A stretch of DNA of 64,000 nucleotides from Undaria pinnatifida (GCA_012845835.1 JABAKD010000020.1:19699606-19763605); one strand, 5' to 3'; numbered from the stretch's first letter, positions 12,901-25,354 are shown. Notes: a model not told the origin generated them from the sequence alone. Translations and numbers: made by a program.

Positions 12901-13368
12901 GTGCGGCCCGGAGATGTTGTGCTTGCTGACAGGAAATATCTTGCAGCAGCAGTAGAAAAGTACTGTGTAAAAGCGTATCCTGAAGTAATATACCTTCTGA
13001 GCCTCTGCCCTTTTTCCATCGGCAAGTGCCGTGGCCTGCAGATTAGTCGTGGCAATCGCCAAGAATGTACTGCAGTAAATTAAACTTTCGCACAGAACCG
13101 TAGCGGGGCCCAGCGAAGCCAGCTCCAACGCACTTCGAGTCCCTGTACAACAAGTAAGGAGGCATTCGACGAAGGGGGGATTACTTCTGGGTTGCCAGAG
13201 TGTGAAATCAATGCCGTGTCCCAGAGTGTGAACTCAATGCCGTGTCTCGGAAACTGTTATCACGGAGTATGTATTGGGGCCTGTTTTGTAACCGCGGACT
13301 AGATTGTGGCGAAGATCCAGTGTAAGAACATTAACAATAACCATAGCTAACAATGCAACAACAACAAT

Positions 13369-13415
<47 letters not shown>

Positions 13416-14196
13416 CGACAACGACAACAACAACAACAACAACAACAACAATAGTAACAACAACGTGTCTGCAGATGACATGCCATCATGATAATCTGCA
13501 GATGACATCTTATTATGGTATTTGCATGCTCATCCGCCCCCCCAGCTGTACCCGTAGATCGCCGGAGAAGCACAGCATGGATTAAACGATGATTCGCCTG
13601 TCAACGTGCTAGGTGATGAAGGTGGCAGCGCGGAAGCATCATGCCCGTGCTGCGGTCCAACAGCAATTTCTCAGGGATCTTCTGCGGGTGCCCAAGGACA
13701 TGGAGTGAGAAGTGAAGCACTGTGACAACCACACCTTCCACCATCTCATCACTGACATCGACCGAAATGCAAAACCTTATCGTCGTAACCTCAACACTGA
13801 ACAAACTACAATGTGTATAAGCTTTTGCCCTCGCGCGAACGCAGAAAGGCCTCCCGAAATAAAAAAAATCTGCGAGTTGCCGACGTACGGCGTGCGCTGA
13901 AGCAGCACCGTCGGCAAAACCTAAGAACATCCCACTATACATATCTTAGCAATGCGCGGGCCTCTCGAGCACTCGCACTCACCCACCACACCCGCGTCCA
14001 CTAGGCTCATAATAGGCGACGCTAACCAGATCCCGAGCGTGGGCATGATGAACCGAAGCATCCTTCCGTACGAAATGTTATCCTCCGGCGTCTGTTCGCC
14101 CCACCCCTCCGGCACGGGCGCGGGCTCCTCGTTCTCCGTGTCAACTCCTTCGATAGCCACGGCCGCCCGAGGCCAGGCCTTTGACATCGGTCGCAT
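6914..14196 (-). CDS. MATE-family multidrug/organic cation antiporter (3' end not found)
   Basis: A polytopic membrane exporter of the MATE (DinF/EDS5-like) family, which uses H+ or Na+ gradients to move small organic molecules. Eight exons fit GT-AG rules and join in phase: 14196-13983, 13142-12994, 12558-12445, 10981-10711, 9735-9638, 9049-8981, 7773-7550, 7132-6914. Landmarks: MLRFIMPTLGIWLASPIMSL (first helix), ELASLGPATVL, FLAIATTNL, VRILGAPA, ACLGARDSVTPLG, FLNFAGPIAFALLGK joined to VICYSIMTLT, IPLATHN joined to VMLRVFFFFATFGEALSQ, AQAFIPGQLARE, KVLILGVVVG, LPHLFTN, VMGLEGILLARRRLRFLAG. The last exon ends in phase 2 with a good donor, so about 50-60 C-terminal residues are missing; repeat copies fill the DNA downstream. 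The start is the first in-frame ATG of the first visible exon; a targeting presequence in an upstream exon is possible (see 18917-19019). Confidence 0.9.
11335..11500. mobile_element. MITE-like palindromic element, family M1
   Basis: Perfect inverted repeat CTCTATAGTGC (11344-11354) and GCACTATAGAG (11363-11373) with an 8-bp loop. GGCAACCGGCACTA occurs twice (11394, 11472), and the element closes with CACTATATAGGGACC. Noncoding, small and dispersed, in a MATE intron. Confidence 0.45.
11876..12130 (-). repeat. Dispersed repeat R1, diverged copy
   Basis: Contains TTTCCGTGCGCAGATTGATT, GTATCACGCGCGATCGGA and a diverged ATGAGTTGCAACGGG. It carries a private 13-bp minisatellite (about four copies of CTGTAGCTAGTGA, 11954-12007). 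Lies in an intron of the MATE gene. Confidence 0.5.
12745..12840 (+). repeat. Degenerate (CAA)n tract
   Basis: CAACAA interrupted by AAAGCC/AAGTCAAAACAATACC units, in a MATE intron between exons 13142-12994 and 12558-12445. Confidence 0.75.
13268..13470 (+). repeat. Long (CAA)n tract after a degenerate retroposon-like end
   Basis: Thirty or more CAA units with CAATAA and CGA interruptions (13353-13465). The ~80 bases before it (GTAACCGCGGACTAGATTG, GTGTAAGAACATTAAC) weakly resemble the unit at 2506. It is in the intergenic DNA/first intron side of the MATE gene. Confidence 0.5.
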
Positions 14197-14557
14197 CGTA
14201 CTGCTATCGATCCCATCGCCGAACGAAGGTCCACCCCCCCCCCCTCGGGCACGAATTCCCCTTAAGCAGAGGAAGCGCTGTCCTAAGCAGGCTGGAGGCG
14301 CGTGGGTTCGCGGCCGTCCTGGTCGGGGGGGGGGGGGGGGGCAAAAAAAAAGGGGGGAGGGCGTAGTGGTGGCCACGCTCAGTCTCGGTCTCGGTGAAGG
14401 TATCATAAGACATGACAAAATCAGGTACCAGGTACCAGGTATTTACCTCCAAGCAAAATACCAAGGAGACACCTCAGCTGGTGAGATCGAGGATGTGGTC
14501 AAAAGTCATATATATATTCGCAAGCTGCGTGGGATACTTCCATCGCGCGTGCTACGG

Positions 14558-14645
14558 GGTACCGTCATGGTACCGTCATGGTACCGTCATGGTACCGTCA
14601 TGGTACCGTCATGGTACCGTCATGGTACCGTCATGGTACCGTCAT
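14558..14645 (+). repeat. 11-bp minisatellite, eight exact copies
   Basis: GGTACCGTCAT repeated eight times without a mismatch, which implies recent expansion. The unit contains the palindrome GGTACC. It lies ~360 bp upstream of the first visible MATE exon. Confidence 0.9.
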
Positions 14646-16600
14646 GTACTATGCGAGACGTGCTTGACGATGCGACACTGGAACTAAATTCAGAACATTT
14701 TAAATGCATGTCTTTACCAGGCTGCTTATGGCGGAGTTCCCTATACCGTCAACCTGTGCCAAATACCCCCAGTGCATCCTTTTATGCCAAACAGCGATCG
14801 GACAAGCAAATACCGGTCGTTTCTGAAATACAGACTACTGGTACATAATATTATAGGCGTCCAGGCGTACCTGGTAGGGAATATGGACGTGACAACCGAA
14901 GTAGGAAACGAGAAAGACTAGACTGCTGGTGCTGGCGTATAATGCTATGACAGAGGACCATATAGTAATCAGAACTCACGATATAGATAGACCTATACCT
15001 GGTAGGAAGTACAATACCCTGTTTCTACTATTACTAACCACATACAGTATGGTCCTGACTACTTGTATTATCTTGTACTATGTTCCCCCCTAACAGTGTA
15101 AACGTACAGCTCTCAGATCGATGCAAACGGAAGCACGATCTTACCAAAACAAGGTTCCAAACTACGATGCATTTCAACATGCTGCTGGGCATTTTCGTAC
15201 CGGCGCTATGGGAAAAGCGGTAATCAATAACTTTTTTTGTCTTAACCTTTGGTGCTGTCAGGCGGCGCATTTGACGACTATCAACACACCTCGGTCGATG
15301 TTGATCAAAATCACGATTGGCCTCCGATCTCTTGATGACACCAAACCAAGGAAACCCGCTTCGTTCCGGACAAGGCCAAGTGAGTGGAGATGGTAGCTTC
15401 CAATATTTTACGTTGGTCCATTCTCTAAGGGTCGAGAAGTTGCCTGCGCTGCCATTCGCTCTTCCCTCAAATCTGGCCAAACGTCTGTGTTTTGCACGTT
15501 GGCGAGCGATCGAAAGTTCGTGTCTTTGTTTTCTACGAACCAGCCGCCAAGTATTTTTGTAACGTAGCCACATCGGCGCCCGCCAGATATCACCGGCCGC
15601 AAGGTGGACAATGTGAACCAATGGTGAGTTGGGGCCCCTAACGAGCTCGCCAACTTCAGAATTCACGACGCCGTTGTTGATGTCGTCGAATACAAAAAGT
15701 GTGTCGAACACGCGAAATTTCGCCGTTTGGAATCAAACACGTTCAGCGGAATGTTGCCCAAGATTTCCTTCAGGAAAGCATTCTTTCTGAACCATTGGCA
15801 AGTTCCTGCTTCCCAAAAAAACAAAATGTTCCAAATGTTCGGCCCACAGGCAGCAGCGACACAGGCTTGTTTCGGTCGGTGTGTGTGTTCACCACATTAA
15901 ACAGTTATTTTCAACCATCAACATCCAGCACACCCAGTGTCCGTGCGGATGCATCGTCCTAGAGAGACAAGCTCTGTGGCCATATGCCACTCGTACGAGA
16001 CAGACTAAATATTTAAAGCTGACACTATATACACCTGGTACTGTACATCCCAAAGGCGGCCGGGAAGTTGGCCATGGAAAGCCAAAATGTACTGATTACG
16101 AAAAGCGGAACATACAAAAGCCAGCAACCCAGACAAGTTGCAGGAGGAAAAGAGAAAGAAAAATAAGAAGAAAAAAAAACAGTTGAGAATAATAAAAAAA
16201 AGGTGACGCAAGGGAGGACGGAAGAAGTACCCAGAAAAAATCAAGGCAAGACGAAAAGCGAAAATACATAAGTAAGCAGATCACACTGCACAACCAATCG
16301 GCGTCGGGGGAGCGACCAGGCCGGGTTCTGAATGCAACTATATACAAGCCAGTACTATATTGACATAGAAACAATGCCCGCATGGAACATTGCCGCATGG
16401 TCTGTCTACCGTACGTGTCTTCGATGACAGCGGTGCCGGCACCGCCATCATCGTCACCATACCCCCCAGGGAATACAGAAAGGAACAGAAAAAGCAAAGA
16501 TAAAAGAGGAGAGGGATAAAAAGAAAAGGGTTGCAACCAACGACACGGAGCGAACACCACACGCGAGGCCCGCCTCCTTTATCCGTTGTCGGCATCATTC
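14646..16600. other. No confident gene
   Basis: A 225-codon minus frame at 15034-15711 starts MFDTLFVFDDINNG and has a plausible amino-acid mix, but neither a family motif nor a splice partner is visible. 16096-16560 is purine-rich DNA giving an artificial Phe/Leu/Ser frame. Confidence 0.4.
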
Positions 16601-16609
16601 TTGTTATTA

Positions 16610-17670
16610 TAAAAGTAAAAATGCACTACTTGTACAGCCGTGAGATCGAAGATTTTGTCGAAACTCATATTTGCAAGCTGTGTGTGATACTCCGATCGCG
16701 CGTATTACTGGGTGTGTGTCCTCATTAAGGATATAGATCGGCGACTCCCTTGGAACTACAGTGTAGCTTGTGCCAGAGTCAACAGGGTGATGTTAGTCAG
16801 TCTGTGCGCGGAAACTATAAAACCCGTTTTTGAGGGGACCAAAATCTGACAGCTGTGGAAGGAAATGCATCAGTTTATCAAGTGTATCCTGTAAGTAGTA
16901 TAACCGGTGAGGGGAGGGTGGAGTTTTAAGGGCGTGGGGGCCTGGGTTTGAACAAGAGGGAACGGGGGGGCGGGGGGCGGGGGGGGCAACTTAATCAGTG
17001 CGCGGCAACTATAAATCTTTTAAGGAGAAAAATCTGACGGTTGTGGAAGGAATGCATCAGTTTATCATGTATATCTCGTAAGTCGTACAACCAGTGAGGA
17101 GAGGGCGGAGTGTTCGAAGGGGTGGGGGGGTTGGGGGAGGGGGGGCAGGGATTTCCAACAGCTTAAGGTCGCATAGATGTAGGGGCTTGCTATACGCGTG
17201 GTGCTAGGTCTAGTTGATGGTGTGGGTGGTGGGGAAGGAGGGGGCGTTGGGGGGGGATGAATTGGAGCTACGGTATGAATGGCTAGAAAGATAATGAGGC
17301 AATATCAACTGCATGGTAGTGTTTATTGCTCTGTTTGATTTTGATTTTAGGTGCGGCGTTTGAACAAGAGGGAGCGGGGGAAAAAGGGAGGGGCGGGGGG
17401 GGGGGTTGGAAATGAATCGGAGCTACGGCATGGATGGCTAGAAATATAACGGGGTGATATCAACTGCCTGGTAGTGTTTATTACGCTGGCAGATTTGATT
17501 TTAGGTGGGGCGTTCGAACAAGAAGGATGGGGGGGGGGGGGACGGGCGGGACAACCCAATCTGTGCGCGGAAACTATAAATCCTTCAAGGGGACAAATCT
17601 GACGGTTGTAGAAAGAATGTATCAGTATATATCACCTGGCTGGTATTGTTTATTATTCTATCAGATTTGA
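16610..17670 (+). repeat. Dispersed repeat R1, longest copy, with internal repeats and poly(G)
   Basis: Starts AT-rich (TATAAAAGTAAAAATGCAC), then a conserved ~250-bp head including GAAACTCAT, TGTGTGTGATACTCCGATCG and ATTAAGGATATAG. It continues with three internal ~100-bp units that share GCGCGG(A/C)AACTATAAA and AATCTGAC(A/G)G at about 16797, 16996 and 17553, separated by G-rich stretches with runs of 7-12 G. No coding capacity. Confidence 0.7.
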
Positions 17671-17954
17671 TGTTATTAATAGGTGTGGTATACAAAACAT
17701 TTTTTAGGTGTGGTAGACAATGTGTTATAGCTTCGTGTCGTGTTTTTGTACATGGATCGCAAGATAGAACATTTCAATCGATAGGTGCAACCATGTCGTA
17801 GTTCCCATGATTTTACCGCGCCGATGTGGGGCTCTGAGGTCGCTAATTATAGGACAGAGATGCATAGACTACATATTGCAAAATACAACAAGCGAGGTGC
17901 TGTGGTCATGCAATGTTATTATATAACACCGTAGCATGACACCGCAGCACAGAG

Positions 17955-18135
17955 CAGGGGTCCCCAGTAGTGCCGGTGTATGGCGGTGTGTGTCAGCTAA
18001 AGAAGCCGCAATGTTTTAATAGCGGCAACCGGCACTGCTCCGCACACGGCCACTGCTGTGCCGAACGATTTTACCGGCACTAGTGGGGCAACAGGCACTA
18101 CTCGTACTCAACCAGCACTGCTGAGGGACCCCTAC
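17955..18135. mobile_element. MITE-like element, family M1
   Basis: Shares GGCAACCGGCACT (18034), repeated GGCACTA words and a closing GAGGGACCCC with the element at 11335. Noncoding. Confidence 0.35.
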
Positions 18136-18916
18136 TCCGTACGTGCACTGCTGCATCGTCTGTCGTATTCCCATCTTCGAAATTTAAACATTGTTTTACG
18201 CATGCAACATCATTGTATGTGTCCATTAGCATCGGTCCCAAGAACGCGGGCTTGGGCGGCTCTCGCCAGCCAGCGCATCCTTGCTTACACGCGACGAAAA
18301 CACTTGTGGAGGTGAACGGCTCAAGTCATCTATGATACGTACGGCTGCACAAAGGTTACCAAAACAAGGTTAGCGTCCATCGGTTTGAAGGTTTGAAGGT
18401 TTGCACAACCCTTGAAGGTTTGAACTACACGCAGTACATACTCGTACTCGTAGTCAGTAGGCACACAGGGCGGTGCTACCCTATCCTATCGCTTATGATA
18501 CCAGATACTAGGTTGAACAGGTAGTACTGCTTACGTACGTACCTGGTACCGCAGTAGACCAAGCTACGAGTATACTACTGCTCCTGGACTGCGGACTGCC
18601 AGCGGTAGAGAAAATCGGTTTATCGGTACATACGTACACACAGCTACACCAGCGGCACAAAGAAGTCCTGATCAGGCAAATCAGTCTGCCAACGCCGCCT
18701 CTCCACTACCACTTATACATGCCTGATGCAATCCCGTAATCCTATGGTTGGGCAAGGCGAACACCTTGGCACTTGACACAAAGCAAGCAGTACCTGGGTA
18801 CACCATATGGCAGGTCTCGCTTGAGGTGCTTGAGGCAACGGCGGTACACGCCTGGTACGTTTTGTCATGACGAAGCATCGTATGTACGTACTTCGCAATG
18901 CACGCTCGATGCTCAC

Positions 18917-19019
18917 CATGTTTTCCTACAGCTCCAAAGCTTGACGGAGCGGAGAAGCCGACTGCTACAGAGGCTATGGAAGACACGAGTGCCGTCGACA
19001 GCGTCCACGGGACGTGCAT
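18917..19019 (-). CDS. Candidate first exon with signal/plastid-type presequence
   Basis: An ATG followed by 34 codons and a good donor (CATG then GTGAGC). The peptide starts MHVPWTLSTALVSSIASVAV, a hydrophobic signal-like stretch, then GFSAPSSFGAVGKH, which resembles the Ala-x-Ala-Phe cleavage region of heterokont plastid presequences. It ends in phase 1. No second exon was identified. One possibility is that it belongs to the MATE gene ~4.7 kb downstream, whose plant relatives can be plastidial. This is weak evidence from a short peptide. Confidence 0.25.
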
Positions 19020-19685
19020 CGCTTCGCCTGACTGCGGGTCACGCGCATTGAGTCCATCTGTGGGATACTCACATCCCCCACCCCCGTTCTACGAAAATTT
19101 AATATCATCGGGAACTCCTCTACTCCGAAAATGACACGAGTTTTGAGTTTTGTGCTCTTCGTTCTGCACGTCATGATACCAGCACAGCTGTATCCGGCAG
19201 TGCCCTCTTTCGTCGTATAAGGTTGACCTTGCTCGAGACATCCGTACAACAAAACTGAGCCAAGGTGAGGGTCTCCGGCATTTCCGCAGTCACTGTAAGT
19301 TTCCTGCAAGGGGGTGAACGTTTTGACGTGAGACCTGGCTTTCGCTGCAAGCCTGATGAAACTTCACCAAACGGTTTTGCTTTTGCTGTCCTCTCTGACT
19401 GCTGCTTTGCACTTTGCACCTGCATGTGCTTGCCTTGTGTTCTACTATAAACGATGCGCACTCCTATGAAGTGGAAACCGCATTTAATATCACCAGGTAA
19501 CGCATCACGTGAGCCGGCGACATGATGCCGTCTGCTGGAGAACGCATTCAGCCGTCTGCGAGAAAAGCGCTGCCAAGAGGTAGTAGTGCGGCAAGTGACC
19601 CCCCGGGGGTACAGCAGTAAAGTACCCGAGATTCACCCACTGGCCATTACCCAGCAGAGCAGCACACTGCTGCTGTATCCAAGTA

Positions 19686-19740
19686 TATACAAGGGCTCCG
19701 CTCCGCGGGCGGCTGACGCCGCCCGCTACGCTCGCGCAAG
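19686..19740. repeat. GC-rich perfect hairpin element H1
   Basis: Arms GCGGGCGGC and GCCGCCCGC (19705-19713, 19718-19726) with a 4-base loop, preceded by TATACAAGG and followed by TACGCTCG. Related hairpins lie at 27217 and 59715. Confidence 0.55.
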
Positions 19741-21084
19741 GCAAGGAAGAATGCAACTAAAAACATATGTAAAGGGGGCAGAAAGAAGAGACCCATGATT
19801 TGGTGCGAACAGCGATTTGATAATGCCAAGAGCTGCTTGTGCAGAGCAAATTGCCCTGTTGTGCTCAGCTGTGCTGTGTGCTTTTATTACCGGTGTCTGA
19901 TCGGCAGTACTGTATGGGGGTAATTTGCGTGGGGGAAAAAACAGGGGGCCGTGAAAGATCAAATACATGTAGAAAAAGAAAAAAGAGGAAAATTGTACTC
20001 CGTACACAACACGCATTATACCCGGTACTGCTCCATTTTCGAAAGAAAGCACACAGCGCAGCGACACAGCACCGCAGCGAAGGGCACGGCACCGCACCGC
20101 ACGGCTCCGCACGGCGCTACGCTGCGCTGCTGGGCTATGTATAGCCGGACTGATCTGAGCTGGGCGTGCATGTGATCCACCAGCGTATAGTATCTGATGG
20201 TATGTACAAACCTGGTGTAGTATTAATAATAGTACCGGTATGTACTACTGGCGTTTCGCATTTCGAACGAAGCTGGAAAGCAAAGAAAAGCTGGAAAGGT
20301 TCCGCAAGTAATATGGAAGTTGGAGCTCTGAGAGGCCAGGGATGGGCAATCCCTGAGAAAGACAAAATTAAGTAAGTCTATATACCCTGGTACTCTTGTG
20401 GTACTCTCTACGCTTGTTTACCGATACCAGTACAAGTATGTTCTCATCATGTACTCACAAGCCGCAATCGTACACCGGGTACCAGGTACCAGTACTCGTA
20501 TTGTGTACGTGGTCATTATATTATTAGTAAGTATTCAGTACATCACTAAAAAAACTGGTCAAGTGTGCCGCCAGTATTGCTGATTGGATTATTTAGTTGG
20601 GTATACCTGTCATACAAGTTTCATATCAGTACATCATGTCTACTAGTATTATACCAGGTACGTGGCGTACTGCTGTACTGGTACAGATTGTTGTTCGCGC
20701 TTTGACTCATCACTAATTTAGGGCGAATGGTACATACCTGGTATGGTACAGTAGATTTGTACGAATGTACTACCAGTGGGTATGATTCGAGTTCGGCGGG
20801 TTACCCTGTGTAAGAGCGTCCGACATAAAAGCAAACGGACTGCGCCCTCTCTTTGCTTCACGTGCGTGTCCACTATCTCTTGCAGAGTGCAGGGGCAATC
20901 AGCCTCCTGGGGGCATTTTGTTAAGCATGATGCCAGAGAAGAAACACTACAGCTACACCAACTTGGCAGATACCCCAAAGGTCAGTCACCACTCAGCAAC
21001 ACCATAAATAATACTCCGAAAGGAGTACTGTACTTGACGTGTATGGTAAGAGGGGTATTGCAGTTTACAGCATTTCACGAAGTT

Positions 21085-21290
21085 GTCCCTCTCTAACGCC
21101 GGCTGAGTAGCGCCGATTGTCCGCTTTAGTTCCTGTGGAATCGCTAGGCGCAGATGGGAACAAGCAGTACCAGGTATTGAGTAGTGGCAGTATGTGGAGT
21201 AGCGCCGGTTGCCGCGTGCCGTTGCTTCCCTCTATTACCTGGTACATATTAGTGGCACATAGGGGCTCTATAGAGGGACCGCAGGCGCTT
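21085..21290. mobile_element. MITE-like element, family M1, reverse orientation
   Basis: AGTAGCGCCGGTTGCC and GGGGCTCTATAGAGGGACC match the M1 family in reverse. Noncoding; contains two TACC(A/T)GGTA words. Confidence 0.35.
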
Positions 21291-24200
21291 TACTACGTTG
21301 TTTTATTTGACGTAAAATGAGTCCGAGGTTCCACCTATGTAGGATGGTGAAGTTATGTCCCCCCTGCAATAGCAGACTGTTGTTACTGCGATTGAACTAC
21401 AACGGCTCGGTGTGGCTGAACTGAGCAGCAAGCCCAGAAACACAAAAGAGCCAGAGAGAGTAGCAAGCCCCGGAAGCCTAAAGAGCCAGAGACAGGAGTG
21501 CGGACAGATGGCTGGCAGTCGTCGTTGCTGCCTCGGTGCTCGGGCCTGACGACGGGCCAGCAGATTTTTCCTGAAAGCCGAAAGCCGCAGAGGATCCGTC
21601 GGGTGGATGTGAGCTCGACGGCGAGATGTAGACTTTTAATAGACGATTTGCCGATTAGATAATCCTCCGATCACGTTCTGGAGAACTTAGGGTTTCGACT
21701 CTAAGTAGGCGTGCTGGTCCCGGCAATATAGTATTATAGCACATTTGAACGCCGAGCAATCGACATGAACCCCTTCGGGATTTCAAGGGGGGATAAGTGT
21801 CCCAAAAACTACGAACTTAAGCGTCGGTCTTAACCGGCAAACCGGGCTTCTGAGGCAGGGTAACGTAAATGGATAGCGCAAGGACTTGCACGATCATACT
21901 TACATTATGCTACTTTTATCGCGCGCTCACACCGTAGAGGTCCAAGCTTCAAGCTTCACTTGCCCTTTGTTTTGTGGCGCTATCTGAGTCCAAAAATAGT
22001 TGAAAATGATAACGGCGGTTGCACATTTATTTTTCTCGACCATTTCCAGTCCTCCTTTTGGTATGGCTTGCAACTCTATGAGCTATCGTATCATTGTTGT
22101 TGTTCTTTTCTCACATTAACTCTTGCAAAAAAGTCTAGAGTCCATGGCCACACAAAGGTGCTGGAGCCCTAGGAAGATCCGAAAAACCAAAATAAATCAA
22201 ATTTCGTCCGGGAAATACAACGCTTTCCCGCCTAAAACGCACGATACGAAGATGGCGCACAAGTAAAAGATCCAATGTGCAAACTGAACTCAAATGGCCG
22301 CGGGTATCCACTCAACTACAGCATAGAGTTCCCCCGTTCCCACAACTAACCAACTCGCGGCTTACAAACTACAGCGGTTGGGCTGTCTGCACCGTACGAA
22401 CCGCACGGTAATCGTGAGCACAGACGAACGCGCCTGCTGTCTGGAGTGCTGTCAGAGTGACGACCCGCGGGCATGCATTGAAACAAGAGCAATCGAACCA
22501 AAAACCACAATACAAAATCAATGATCGCCCCGCCTTCCCGAGTTATTTGACAGGTTGCAGCGCAGCTACGACTCCCGTGCCTGAAAATTGAAAATTGCGG
22601 GGGGTCGTTCCTCTTGAAGGGTATACAACTCTTCTACAAACTCTGGAAAAAACAGTGACGTAAGTAACATGTTGTACTACTGCCTCGTAAAAAAACCCTG
22701 AAGAAAGGACGATCGCTGCTCTTTTGGTGATGGTGTGCGTGCGGGTCGTGGGTCTCCGTGTGCCATCCTCCTGCTGTGGTTCTCCATGGCCGCCTCATCG
22801 CCTTAGCTCACTCGGCCCGCTCCTTCGCACTTGCTCTCGTTGACACTCAATTCCAATCAGTTCCCCTTCTCCCATGTCTCAAAAAAACAAAATGCTCCAC
22901 GCAGCTTGCGGTGCTGATCTGAAAAAAAAAAATCTCGTTCAGGGAGAGTTCAATCCGTCTCTTCCCCGCCCGTCGACGGCCAGTCGCCCTCCTCCTTCGT
23001 CGTCGAATCCAGCCTCCTGCCGGCGCAGCTCCCTCCACGCAAATCGAGACTGCGCCGTAGCGTGGCTCGTGGTGGCGCCTGCCTCCGCGCACGAGCATCC
23101 CGATTAAGCATTGCTGCTCCGCCGCTGCTGCCTAAAAAGACGCGCGAATCGTAGGTGACCATGCCTAACGCACCACGTACGACCCAACTCTACCGCCACG
23201 CCTAAGCCTCGCGGCCACACGCAGCAGCAAGAAGGTATCACTTCTTGAGGGTGAGTCCGGCCTTACACCCGCCAGAAAGACCCCCCCACACTCGCTGCAA
23301 GCCTGCTAGGGCATGCTTCGCAGCATGCCTTACCGAGGCGGCAAGGGGAACGGAGACACTGTATAATATAGTATACCAGGTACCATGATACCAGGTGCCT
23401 GGTGCGGCGTAGTTGGCTTTGCAACGGCGGTAACGTAAACCGTATGACACGTTTGGACATGTGTCGTATGGCCTTACAAACTACCAGTATGGTTATATAT
23501 TTGTACCTGGTATGTTGCTAACATGATATATGTTGGTTGGCAAGCGTTAAATCGATGCTCTCTGTCCGCGTGTCAGTGTGTTGGTGTGGTATTAATATTA
23601 GTAGTGTGTTGGCGCCCGAAGGTGCCGACGAACGCTCTTGGCTTCTGCGTGTTGCCTGAAGTCGAGACTCGTCAAGAACGTGGAGAAATTGTTGATACCA
23701 TACGTGCGTCGATTCGTTCGTTTCGCGGTGCAATGTCTGACGTCCCACGCACTGCTGTAGCACCAGCGCGTGGTCGATGCTCGCGCTCAGACGTTCTCGC
23801 ACTGTAGCAATTGACACTTGGTACCTACCTCTCCAGTCAAGGTTACTATTGTATTAAACATATACCAGGGTATCAAGTACAACCTCGAGTGCAAATATCT
23901 ACTTTTTTTCGGTAAAGCCAGCGTAGTATTTTGACAGAGGTATGCGCACTCCGAGAAAGGAAAGTAACACATCGTCTCCAAATGAGCGACCAACGATATC
24001 TTCCATCGGTACAACCAACGTAGTGTTATTAATAGGATATTTGCGGGATATCACATTTGGTTGGATAGCAAAACATACAGAAATCGTATTGCAACCAGAA
24101 CATCATATGCCAAGGCCAACGAAAACAATGCAAAATCAGCTCAAAATGGCACTTGGAATATAATTTTTCGCGTGTTGGGTTCGCCTTCGGTTATGACGAT

Positions 24201-24620
24201 CGTCGGTTTCAATACTTTTATTATCGTACGAAGTATGACTCCCTACCCCAATAAATCTGGTGTCCCGCAAACACTGTTCGTCCTTTTGAGGCTTGAGCTT
24301 GATTATACAGCAGCATAACAGTATACCGACCAAAAAAGGCGTGTAGCGCGATGTACAGTAGCCAAGCGGCTACGAAGAGCGTTCAGCAGTAGTGGTACGT
24401 GCGGGCGTTTTGTTGTAATGAGGCATTCTGCGGTACAGGTGCACCATGTGTTTTCTGAAGCTCGTCTCTCGGGGACCTCTGCACATCACCCAAAAACCGC
24501 TCTATTTAAATAACAGAGAACATGAAACGTTCTCCCCGATGAACAAACCCCATGGCCTACAGTAAGTATATAACGAAACATGTTGCAAAAAAGCGTGAAA
24601 TTCACGCGATTTCGGGTCAA

Positions 24621-24690
24621 GGAGGGTTAAGAAGGGTTAAGGAGGGTTAAGGAGGGTTAAGGAGGGTTAAGGAGGGTTAAGGAGGGTTAA
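24621..24690 (+). repeat. Telomere-like 10-bp tandem repeat
   Basis: Seven units of GGAGGGTTAA (one with GAAGGG), containing the telomere-like AGGGTTA. Sharp edges, noncoding. Confidence 0.85.
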
Positions 24691-25134
24691 GGTGAAAGTT
24701 GACCCTCACTAAGAAAAAGTTTCAGCCCAAAAATGGCACTTGCAGCTCCCTATACTGCAGTTCAAACACGTCTGCTACTCCAGCAGCCTTGGTTGCTTGG
24801 TGTGGACGATGCTATAATCGTGTAATCGGCGCTTTTTTTCGACGTTTTTTTTTCCGTTTGAAGTCCTAAAGCCGTTAACGGCACTATAGGATGTTGCTCC
24901 ACGCCTTTGAGCACGCCTTTGAGCACGCCTGTGAGGCATCATAGCGGCAGGGGTGCGCTTTTTCGGGATAGGCTTGACACTCCGGCGGTAGCGCCTGCCG
25001 CGTTCTGCCTCCGTCCTGGCAACATGCATGATGATTGGATGATCCTCCCATCCCCGCCCTCGCTGCCGCGCGCGCTCGTCGCTCTCATATTATATTATTT
25101 TTAGCACGGTGAGATAATCGAATCATCCTACCTG

Positions 25135-25354
25135 TTGGGAGACAAGGGGCCAAAGTCGACATGGACAAGGATATTCGAGATGGTGGTGTTGCTCGCCACG
25201 ATCGGCGGATTAGCATACCTAGGGGTGTTTCTGTTCCACCACGGCAACCGCCACCCGGCGACGGAGGATTCGCCTTCGCACCCACACCGACCTGTAGGGG
25301 CTTCTTCCGCGTCACTGGACGACGCGGCTTGCTTCAGCCATCCCAAGTGCAAAG
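25135..25354 (+). CDS. Candidate exon with one transmembrane segment
   Basis: An open plus-strand frame encodes a possible membrane helix, MVVLLATIGGLAYLGVFLF, followed by a His/Pro/Ser-rich tail and CFSHPKCK, and meets a donor-like AAAG/GTCAGC at 25354. The start is not an ATG and no partner exon was recognised. Unknown family; it may be a chance frame. Confidence 0.18.

Larger units (their letters stand above)
17671..24600. other. Gene-poor, motif-rich stretch
   Basis: Holds M1 and H1 elements, the candidate exon at 18917-19019 and about ten TACC(A/T)GGTA words. No conserved coding region was recognised on either strand; longest frames are about 110 codons. Confidence 0.45.

Noticed and set aside
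13304-13585. Frame with poly-Thr
   Set aside because: Product of the (CAA)n tract.
15034-15711. 225-codon minus frame, possibly transposase-like
   Set aside because: No catalytic motif, TIRs or partner exon could be pointed to.
16096-16560. 154-codon minus frame rich in Phe/Leu/Ser
   Set aside because: Created by purine-rich plus-strand DNA (AAAGAAAAATAAG-type runs); low complexity without motif.
21340-21900. Possible rRNA or structural RNA
   Set aside because: No conserved rRNA segment recognised; ordinary unique DNA by inspection.
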